A stretch of DNA of 6,241 nucleotides, taken from the NCBI GenBank assembly GCA_902773215.1, contig CACYDQ010000303.1, positions 1-6,241 on the forward strand, written 5' to 3'. The translations under genes were made by a program, and so were the position numbers. The notes beneath the pieces are model-generated. The model saw only the letters and a program-made list of their open reading frames with translations, searched no databases and was not told the DNA's origin. How positions within the stretch are numbered: the stretch's first letter is position 1; every line of letters begins with the position of its first letter. Source of the stretch: an uncultured Spirochaetaceae bacterium. GTDB lineage: Bacteria; Spirochaetota; Spirochaetia; Treponematales; Treponemataceae. Positions 1 through 5,066 of the stretch are shown here, piece by piece.

Positions 1-1224
1 CACGTCGCTTCCGCCGAGCGTCACCTTGCCGGAGTCCACGTCCCAGAAGCGGGCGAGCAGGTGGCAGAAGGTCGTCTTGCCGCCGCCCGACGGCCCCACG
101 ATTGCGGTCGTCGTGTGCTCCGGGATCTTGAGCGATATGCCGTCGATGATCCTGCGGGGACTTGCAGAGCCGGTGTCGTAGGCGAAGTCAATCGTCCGGG
201 CCTCAATGTCATGGCTGGCCGGTGCAATCGTCTTGCCCTCAATATCCATCGTCGGGAGGGCGAGAATCTTGCTCGCCTTGGTCACGCCAATGTCAATCGT
301 GCGGAGCAGCGCGGAATAGTTGCCGCCCGCTTCGAGCGCATTGAACAGCATGAATGAACAGACGAGCATCGTGCTGCAGTCGGCGAGCGTCATGCTGTTC
401 CCCAGGTAGAAATAGAGCGAAGCGAGCATCATCGCGACACCGCTCAGCTTGGCGACGAGCGACTGCAGGTTGGAGACCGGAATGCAGCGCATCTCCATCT
501 TGACGAGGGTCTTTTTCCTGCGGTCAATGACGGCGTTCAGCTCGCGGCTGCGCGTGCCGACGAGGTTGTATGCCTTGACCTCGCTGATGCCCTGGATGTA
601 TTCGAGAATCTTTCCGATTTCCGCCGCATCGTCCCGGATTTTGTCCGCGGAGATATTCTTTACGGCAAAGCGCATGAAGAAGTTGACAAACTCGAAAAGC
701 CCGAATCCCGCGAGGGCGACGAGGGCAATCCGCCAGTCAAAGAAACAGAGCATGACGATAATCAGCGATGTGTCCAGCAGCCCCTGGAAGACCATCATGA
801 CCGCGCGGGTCGCGACATCGCCCACGGCTTCCATCGTATTTGTCGTGACGGAGGTAATCTCGCCGAGGCTGTTCTCGTTGAAGTAACCCATCGGCAGGTA
901 GCGCAGGTGCTCGGCAATCTCGATTCTCTTTTTTGCGCAGGTACGGTAGCCTCCCTCGCACTGCCACATCGCGGTGACTTTGCGGGTGATGATGCCGCCG
1001 AGCACGCTCACGCACATAATTGCGAGCGAGAGCCAGATTGTCTTTGTCTCAAAAGGCAGCCCGTCCATCGCGCTGCCGATTACTCCCCGCAGCATGACCG
1101 CGACGGCCCCGATCCTCAGCGCCATGAACAGCGAATTGAAGATGCCGACGATGATAGAACCGTGGAATTTCCTGCGGTTCTCGGCATCACAGAAATTGAA
1201 GAATTTGATAAGGGTCTCGAACAT
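1..1224 (-). CDS. ABC transporter, permease/ATPase half-transporter (partial, C-terminus outside window)
   Basis: Second gene of a paired exporter-fold ABC transporter; 408 codons are visible and the reading frame is still open at position 1. The N-terminal membrane domain has six likely helices at about residues 22-45, 62-80, 142-162, 165-185, 258-275 and 284-298. The nucleotide-binding domain starts near residue 340, and Walker A is GPSGGGKT at 377-384. The window ends at residue 408, before the Q-loop, signature, Walker B and H-loop, so catalytic completeness of this half cannot be judged. The ATG at 1224-1222 overlaps the TAA of the upstream gene (TAATG), with an AAGGA ribosome-binding site 9 nt before it, which implies translational coupling and one-to-one production of the two halves. 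The partner is the 593-residue protein immediately upstream. The substrate is not readable from sequence; a metal-siderophore or peptide-like compound is possible from the subfamily. Family assignment is firm; the substrate is inference. Confidence 0.93.
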   Translation of the reverse strand, partial: MFETLIKFFNFCDAENRRKFHGSIIVGIFNSLFMALRIGAVAVMLRGVIGSAMDGLPFETKTIWLSLAIMCVSVLGGIITRKVTAMWQCEGGYRTCAKKRIEIAEHLRYLPMGYFNENSLGEITSVTTNTMEAVGDVATRAVMMVFQGLLDTSLIIVMLCFFDWRIALVALAGFGLFEFVNFFMRFAVKNISADKIRDDAAEIGKILEYIQGISEVKAYNLVGTRSRELNAVIDRRKKTLVKMEMRCIPVSNLQSLVAKLSGVAMMLASLYFYLGNSMTLADCSTMLVCSFMLFNALEAGGNYSALLRTIDIGVTKASKILALPTMDIEGKTIAPASHDIEARTIDFAYDTGSASPRRIIDGISLKIPEHTTTAIVGPSGGGKTTFCHLLARFWDVDSGKVTLGGSDV

Positions 1225-3005
1225 TATTCACCATCCTTAGCACTGATGTGTGCTTCCCACATGTTCCGGTACAGGCCGCCTTGTGCGAGCAGCTCCTCGT
1301 GCGTGCCACAGCTGTCAATCACACCATTCTTGATGACGTAGAGCCTGTCCGCGTCGCTGACGGTCGAAAGCCGGTGCGCAATGACGATCAGCGTTTTCCC
1401 TGCGACGAGTTTGGCGACGGACTTCTGGATAATCGCCTCATTCTCCGGGTCGGTATAGGCAGTCGCCTCGTCAAGGATGACAATCGGCGCATCCTTCATC
1501 ATAGCGCGGGCAATCGCAATCCGCTGCCGCTCTCCGCCGGACAGGTGCGCCCCGCTTCCGCCGACAATCGTGTCAAAGCCTTTTTCCAGCGACATGATGA
1601 AATCGTAGCAGCCGGACTTGCGGGCGACTTCTTCCACTTCCGCATCAGTGGCGTTCTGCCTGCCAAGGCGGATGTTGTCGCGAACGCTCATGTCAAACAG
1701 AAAGTTGTCCTGGCTCACGTATGCTACCCGCCGGTTGTATTCCTCAAGAGAGAGGTCCTTGATGTTCACGCCGCCGATTTCGACGGAACCAGAGTCAACG
1801 TCCCAGAGAGAGGCAATCAGGCGAGCAATCGTGGACTTGCCGCTCCCGCTCGGTCCGACGAACGCGGTGTACGACCCCTGCGGGAGCGTCATGCTGATGC
1901 CGTGCAGGATTTCTTTTTTCTCCTCGCCCGCAATCTCCTTGTGATAGCTGAAGCGGACATCTTTCAGGACAATCGAATTGTCGGCGGGCTTCCGCACGTC
2001 GGCCGTGGGACGGTCAAGCTCAGGCAGGCACATGATTGAGCCGACCTCGTTGAAAATCGCACCCGCCTTGGCGATGTCATCATGGTAGGTAAACGCAATC
2101 AGGAAGGGCTGGACCGCACTGAGGGCAAGGATAATCACCGTGATGAACAGTGGCGCGCTGACCGATCCGTGCAGGAACATGAAGCCCCCGATAGGCAGGA
2201 GCGAAAGAATCAGGGAGGGAGTGACGACTGTCGCGACGGCATGCGGCCAGATGCAGTCGCGCATCCACTCCACGTAGCAGTCGGAGCCTTCCTTGGCGGC
2301 GGTGACGAAACGCTCGTAGGAGGACTTGGACTTTCCGAAAGCCTTGATGACCTCTATACCGTTTATGTACTCGACCGCCGTATCGTTCAGGGCCTTTGTC
2401 TTGTCGAGCGCGTACTTGAACCTCGCAGCCCCGTCCTTGAACATGAAGCACATCGCGACAAAGCCCACCGGCAGCACGGCAAGGCTCGCGAGGGCAAGCC
2501 GCCAGTCCAGCACGAAAAGGTATGCGACGAGCGCGGCGGACAGGATAATGTTGGACGTGTACTCCGGGATGATATGCGCGAGCGTCGTCTCCATGCTGTC
2601 GATGCGGTCAATCATCGTGCTCTTGAGCGAGCCGGACGGCATGTCGAGCACGGTGCCGAGCGGAAGCCGCGTGAGCTTGTCGCACATGCGCTTTCGGATA
2701 GTGCCGAGCAGGTTGAATGTCGCGATGTGGCTCATGCTCGTGGAAATCGCGTGGAAGAGCACGTTGCCGAGCCAGAAGAGGGCGACAATGCCACATTCCC
2801 GAAGGAACAAATCCCAGTCGCGCACGCCGTCCATAAGCTGGCGGACAATCCGCGCGATCATAAAATAGGGCGCGATACAGCACGCCACGCTGAGCAGGGC
2901 AAAAAACACGCTTGCCACGTACTGCCCCTTCTTTTCGCCCGCAAAATAAAGAATCCAAGAGACAAGGCCCTTTTTCGCGGGGACTTTCTTTTTTGTATCA
3001 GACAT
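1224..3005 (-). CDS. ABC transporter, permease/ATPase half-transporter (IrtAB/YbtPQ-like architecture)
   Basis: Complete 593-residue half-transporter, a usual length for exporter-fold ABC proteins. Six predicted membrane helices lie at about 30-52, 68-88, 148-166, 168-188, 258-278 and 285-305. The ATPase domain (about 345-590) has every core motif: Walker A GPSGSGKS at 384-391, Q-loop Gln432, signature LSGGE at 488-492, Walker B IVILDE at 508-513 and H-loop His544. The stretch after Walker B reads ATAYTDPENE instead of the common ATSALD. From memory, that variant is typical of the paired transporters that include the mycobacterial IrtAB and yersiniabactin YbtPQ siderophore systems, which use an exporter fold for uptake; I could not check this. 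The start is ATG 3005-3003 with GGAG 5 nt upstream. It is the first gene of the operon and overlaps the next half-transporter by one base. A strong promoter and putative TetR operators lie just upstream. Multidrug or peptide export is the main alternative role. Confidence 0.96.
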   Translation of the reverse strand: MSDTKKKVPAKKGLVSWILYFAGEKKGQYVASVFFALLSVACCIAPYFMIARIVRQLMDGVRDWDLFLRECGIVALFWLGNVLFHAISTSMSHIATFNLLGTIRKRMCDKLTRLPLGTVLDMPSGSLKSTMIDRIDSMETTLAHIIPEYTSNIILSAALVAYLFVLDWRLALASLAVLPVGFVAMCFMFKDGAARFKYALDKTKALNDTAVEYINGIEVIKAFGKSKSSYERFVTAAKEGSDCYVEWMRDCIWPHAVATVVTPSLILSLLPIGGFMFLHGSVSAPLFITVIILALSAVQPFLIAFTYHDDIAKAGAIFNEVGSIMCLPELDRPTADVRKPADNSIVLKDVRFSYHKEIAGEEKKEILHGISMTLPQGSYTAFVGPSGSGKSTIARLIASLWDVDSGSVEIGGVNIKDLSLEEYNRRVAYVSQDNFLFDMSVRDNIRLGRQNATDAEVEEVARKSGCYDFIMSLEKGFDTIVGGSGAHLSGGERQRIAIARAMMKDAPIVILDEATAYTDPENEAIIQKSVAKLVAGKTLIVIAHRLSTVSDADRLYVIKNGVIDSCGTHEELLAQGGLYRNMWEAHISAKDGE

Positions 3006-3020
3006 AGTAACTCCGTTGCT

Positions 3021-3068
3021 ATTAGCTCTGACTAACTCTTTGGGCCCAGTTAGTTAGCTTTTACTAAC
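3021..3068 (-). promoter_or_regulatory. Two TetR-type operator boxes in the ABC operon leader
   Basis: Two copies of a 16-bp pseudopalindrome, ATTAGCTCTGACTAAC (3021-3036) and GTTAGCTTTTACTAAC (3053-3068), match at 13 of 16 positions and share the half-sites TTAG/CTAA six bases apart. They sit 32 bp apart, about three helical turns, so both face the same side of the DNA. An extra half-site GTTAGT (3049-3054) makes a further inverted repeat, ACTAACT-N10-AGTTAGT (3031-3054), around a TGGGCCCA palindrome (3041-3048). All lie immediately downstream of the predicted transcription start, where a bound repressor would block initiation or elongation. Binding by the adjacent TetR protein is inference from position and symmetry. 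No such box is seen upstream of tetR, so autoregulation is not evident. Confidence 0.72.
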
Positions 3069-3077
3069 ATCAACGTT

Positions 3078-3106
3078 ATATTACATAACAATGTTACATT
3101 TGTCAA
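3078..3106 (-). promoter_or_regulatory. sigma-70 type promoter of the ABC operon
   Basis: On the minus strand a perfect -35 TTGACA (3106-3101) is followed by a 17-nt spacer and a -10 TAATAT (3083-3078). The predicted start of transcription is near 3070-3072, giving a leader of about 65 nt before the ATG at 3005. It lies in the gap between tetR and the first ABC gene, so the transporter can be transcribed independently of tetR. The near-consensus match suggests a strong promoter that needs repression, which fits the operator boxes directly downstream. Confidence 0.85.
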
Positions 3107-3133
3107 GAGGCTTCCGTTACTTTTACAGGAATT

Positions 3134-3757
3134 TCAGTCAGAGAAGTGCATCAGGCTGTTCCAGCCGCCACGGTAAAAGCGGAAGAGCTGCGCCAGTCCC
3201 CGTTCGGCTTCCGCCCTGGGGATGTCGCTCAGAATCAAGGTGAAAAAAGACGAGAAGGTCCCCGTAATGACGAGCTCCTCAATCATCGGGTCAATCCGCT
3301 CGACCTTCGTGCCCTGGGACTCAAGCAGACGGCAGAAGTCTTCGGTGGAATCCATGTCCTTCCGGGCAAGCTCCTGGATGAAGTTCTCATAGCGCGTCCC
3401 GTCGGATGACTTGAGGATAAGGCGGAAGGCGTTCTTGTGCTCCCATGCGTACTCGAACATCTTGGTGAGCCCGGTGGAGGAATAGTTGTCCATGGACTTT
3501 GTCTGCTGCTCCGGGGACAGTTTCTCGAATTCCGCGAGTATGCCGTCGTATATCCCCATGATATGCGCGGCATGTTCCTGTACGAGCTCGTCAAAAAGCG
3601 CTTCCTTGCTCTTGAAATAGCCGTAGAAGGCCCCGGTCGTGACCCCGGCCTTCTTTACGATTGCGCGGAGCGATGCGCCGCGGAAGCCCTTGTCAAGGAA
3701 TTCCGTCTGCGCCACGGCGAAGATTTTTCTGAGCGTGTCGTTCTCTTTTTCTTCCAT
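3134..3757 (-). CDS. TetR/AcrR family transcriptional regulator
   Basis: A 207-residue protein, typical length for the family. The N-terminal DNA-binding domain spans about residues 8-55; its helix-turn-helix lies at about 28-47, and the recognition helix contains TTGAFYGYF (40-48), close to the family pattern. The C-terminal part (about 60-207) is helical, variable, and would bind the inducer and dimerise; the ligand cannot be read. The start ATG 3757-3755 has GGGG 5 nt upstream and gives the expected short N-terminal arm. It is encoded 128 bp upstream of the ABC pair on the same strand, with no terminator between, so read-through into the transporter is possible. The most likely role is local repressor of the ABC operon, acting at the TTAG/CTAA boxes at 3021-3068. 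Family assignment is firm; the target is inference from position. Confidence 0.95.
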   Translation of the reverse strand: MEEKENDTLRKIFAVAQTEFLDKGFRGASLRAIVKKAGVTTGAFYGYFKSKEALFDELVQEHAAHIMGIYDGILAEFEKLSPEQQTKSMDNYSSTGLTKMFEYAWEHKNAFRLILKSSDGTRYENFIQELARKDMDSTEDFCRLLESQGTKVERIDPMIEELVITGTFSSFFTLILSDIPRAEAERGLAQLFRFYRGGWNSLMHFSD

Positions 3758-3960
3758 CAGTTCCCCATTCTATCAAAAGAACCTTCGTTTGTAAACGCCA
3801 TCTTTCCGCCGGCGTACCCGCAGCTTGTCAGCACGCCGTCCTTGATGCTGAAGGACGGATCCTCCTGTTTGTTCCTCGACTTTGCCATGAATCGGCTACA
3901 CTGAACCAGACAAAAAAAGAAAAGAGGCAGAAAACCGGAAGAAAGACATAGTTGCCACAA
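3757..3960 (-). pseudogene. Probable remnant of a BspA-type leucine-rich-repeat protein
   Basis: Between 3852 and 3790 the minus strand encodes FSIKDGVLTSCGYAGGKMAFT. This aligns without gaps to the usual opening of BspA-like repeats, whose pattern is F-x-I-x-DGVLT, then about four residues, GG and a hydrophobic strand. Third codon positions in this stretch are almost all G or C, as in real genes here. The frame stops at a TGA that overlaps the tetR ATG (TGATG). Upstream, T-rich sequence at about 3890-3960 gives hydrophobic, signal-peptide-like residues in two frames, and the TTG that opens this frame has no ribosome-binding site. The simplest reading is a decayed fragment of a surface protein gene cut off at tetR. 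A small real peptide translationally coupled to tetR is the alternative. The pattern was recalled from the family, not searched. Confidence 0.33.
3767..3795 (-). promoter_or_regulatory. Candidate tetR promoter
   Basis: On the minus strand TTTACA (3795-3790) is followed by 17 nt and TAGAAT (3772-3767), a fair sigma-70 match. The -10 ends only 9 nt before the tetR ATG, so transcription would begin almost at the start codon and the GGGG ribosome site would lie in the promoter, not the leader. Either the mRNA is nearly leaderless or the true promoter is further upstream. Confidence 0.35.
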
Positions 3961-4028
3961 CCCGGAGGATTGATTTTTCTCCGGATTCCTGCTATAATCA
4001 CCGCCATCGCAGGGCCTGTTCCCTGCAA
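3828..4028 (-). CDS. Possible small membrane protein (66 residues, doubtful)
   Basis: A TTG at 4028-4026 is preceded by GGAGGG (4040-4035) with 6 nt spacing, the best ribosome-binding site in this stretch. The frame encodes a hydrophobic helix (VFLPVFCLFSFFVWFSVA, about residues 28-45) between basic segments. It overlaps the BspA-like scrap in another frame, so it may supply the former signal peptide of that gene with one indel between them. Codon use is unremarkable, no family is recognised, and it lies antisense to the candidate small RNA. I would not rely on it as a gene. Confidence 0.18.
   Translation of the reverse strand: MQGTGPAMAVIIAGIRRKINPPGCGNYVFLPVFCLFSFFVWFSVADSWQSRGTNRRIRPSASRTAC
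3970..3998 (+). promoter_or_regulatory. Plus-strand sigma-70 type promoter for a candidate small RNA
   Basis: TTGATT (3970-3975), a 17-nt spacer and a perfect TATAAT (3993-3998) point towards the 4005-4162 region, which has no plus-strand gene. The -35 lies inside an inverted repeat, CCGGAG (3962-3967) and CTCCGG (3979-3984), which could be a regulator site. The predicted start is near 4004-4006. Confidence 0.5.
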
Positions 4029-4162
4029 CAGATACCCTCCAAAGAATATTTCCCAGCCCAGTTACGGAATGGAACTACTCCTATTACAAGCTGAAACTAG
4101 CCTAGTTACAAGATGAAAAAGGCCTTCGTACAGGAGTTTCCCCGCTTGTCCGAAGGCTTTTT
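4005..4162 (+). ncRNA. Candidate small non-coding RNA, about 160 nt
   Basis: The region lies between a good plus-strand promoter and a strong terminator and has no plausible plus-strand reading frame. Near the 5' end GCAGGG (4009-4014) pairs with CCCTGC (4021-4026) across a six-base loop. The overlapping CTGTT (4016-4020) pairs with AACAG (4027-4031); with no linker the two stems cannot form together, so they are alternatives. The middle has an AACTAG-C-CTAGTT palindrome (4095-4107) and a direct repeat, TTACAAG(C/A)TGAAA, at 4084-4096 and 4106-4118. The 3' end is the terminator hairpin. The length is in the range of 6S RNA, but I could not establish the long closing stem and central bubble, and I recognise no Rfam motif. 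The RNA would be divergent from tetR and convergent with the HU-like gene. Confidence 0.38.
4116..4162. terminator. Bidirectional intrinsic terminator
   Basis: AAAAAG-g-CCTTCG (4116-4128) pairs with CGAAGG-CTTTTT (4151-4162), with one bulged G and further pairing inside the arm. The A-tract and T-tract make it work in both directions. On the minus strand it starts 16 nt after the stop of the HU-like gene; on the plus strand it would end the candidate small RNA. Confidence 0.88.
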
Positions 4163-4178
4163 GCAGTAAGATTCGATC

Positions 4179-4904
4179 CTATTTACCGCCTGCCACAGAC
4201 ACATGTACGGCGTTGCTGGTGTGCAATGCATTGCCTTTTTTGCTGCGAATCTTGAGGTTGTAGTCGCCTGCGGGGATGTTGTCGGGAAGCAGGCCGTCTA
4301 TGCTGCACCTCGTGCATCGGACGTAACGGGGCAGCTTGTAGGACTTGCCGGAAGCTTCCAGAAAGACACCCTGCTCCTCGTCGTTCGGGTCGATTTTCAG
4401 GAACTGTCCCCGGATGTGGATGATGCCGCCCGCCCTGAACGTTGTGTCCTGCTCCATGCCGGAATCGGCGACAAAATTGATTCTTGGCTCGCAGATGCCC
4501 TTCAGCCGCTCCGTCTTGTAACGGAGGCCGTCCTTCACCTGCTGAAGAAAGCTTGGTTTTACCTTGAAGTTCAGCGTAATCTTGTGGTCCCTCTGCGGTG
4601 TCCGCCGGTCTTTGGGCCTGTCCGGGGTGAACCGCTCGCCCTCCTTTTCCGCGCTGCCGGTCGCACCCACGCTGAGGGTCCCGAAGAAACTTTCAACGGA
4701 GAAGCCTTCCTGCAGTGCACGCGTGACCTGCCTCTCGTACTCGGTGATGACCGCAAGTACGTCCGCTTTGGTCACGGTCGTGTTCGCATTCGCCACTGCG
4801 TCGATGAGCTTGTCATGGGTAATCCTGCCCTCGCTCTGTGCGTGCCAGGCGTAAGGCTTCTTGCGGTTGCTGAACGGATTTTCCCGAAGGTACAATGTGA
4901 GCAT
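4179..4904 (-). CDS. HU-like DNA-binding protein with C-terminal IG-like (DUF4469-type) domain
   Basis: A 241-residue protein. Residues about 1-125 resemble the HU-like N-terminal domain of BVU_2165-type proteins: an opening LTLYLRENPF strand, helices at about 28-66 with TVTKADVLAVI, then a basic, proline-rich arm (about 90-115). Residues about 135-237 form a beta-rich IG-like domain with the GG-x-x-x-x-I-x-G pattern (159-166) and closing PAGDYNLKIRS strands, as in DUF4469. Such proteins are thought to be nucleoid- or DNA-associated, but the role of the second domain is unknown. I chose ATG 4904-4902 because the family begins here; GTG at 4919 and 4910 are in-frame alternatives, and none has a convincing ribosome-binding site. 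The terminator at 4162-4116 follows the stop, so the gene is probably transcribed alone. An insertion element begins about 82 bp upstream and may have displaced its promoter. Family recognition is from memory of the sequence pattern. Confidence 0.8.
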   Translation of the reverse strand: MLTLYLRENPFSNRKKPYAWHAQSEGRITHDKLIDAVANANTTVTKADVLAVITEYERQVTRALQEGFSVESFFGTLSVGATGSAEKEGERFTPDRPKDRRTPQRDHKITLNFKVKPSFLQQVKDGLRYKTERLKGICEPRINFVADSGMEQDTTFRAGGIIHIRGQFLKIDPNDEEQGVFLEASGKSYKLPRYVRCTRCSIDGLLPDNIPAGDYNLKIRSKKGNALHTSNAVHVSVAGGK

Positions 4905-4986
4905 GGGCACAGTATCCACGGAACGGAATCTAATTGCAAGGGGTACGGCGGGCCGTGGTGTCCGGCAGGGATTTGGAAGCCCATAC

Positions 4987-5015
4987 GGAATTCCCCAAGA
5001 GTCTTGTCGTTTCTG
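4987..5015. repeat. Putative left terminal inverted repeat of the IS
   Basis: The stretch starts with the palindrome GGAATTCC (4987-4994) and continues into CAAGA-g-TCTTG (4996-5006), a second short palindrome, then TGTCG-type sequence. A GG terminus followed by a CCCCAAGAG-like run agrees with my memory of ISL3-family ends. No right copy is available for comparison. Confidence 0.42.
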
Positions 5016-5054
5016 CTTTTCCGGCCTTTCGCTGGATTATGTGGGTAAATAAGG

Positions 5055-5060
5055 TATAAT
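5055..5060 (+). promoter_or_regulatory. -10 element abutting the transposase start
   Basis: A perfect TATAAT ends six bases before the transposase ATG. No good -35 is seen at 16-18 nt spacing (CTGGAT at 5032-5037 is the best positioned). Transcription would start at or next to the ATG, which suggests a leaderless message; AAGG at 5051-5054 is 12 nt from the ATG and falls before the predicted start. Confidence 0.4.
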
Positions 5061-5066
5061 GGTATC

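Noticed and set aside
1248..2039. 263-codon open frame on the plus strand
   Set aside because: It is antisense to the nucleotide-binding domain of the ABC gene and has no recognisable domain.
2082..3035. 317-codon open frame on the plus strand opposite the first ABC gene
   Set aside because: It is antisense to a gene with every ABC motif, its translation is charged and low-complexity, and it matches no family. It is a shadow of a GC-biased gene.
4009..4031. H-type pseudoknot formed by both interleaved stems
   Set aside because: The loop crossing the six-base-pair stem would have zero nucleotides, which is sterically impossible; only alternative hairpins remain.
4166..4183. TTCGATC resembling a tRNA T-loop
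   Set aside because: The flanking bases do not form a T-stem, and no acceptor stem, anticodon arm or D-arm is present.
4203..5048. 281-codon open frame on the plus strand
   Set aside because: It is antisense to the HU-like gene and runs across the presumed IS boundary, which a real gene would not do intact.
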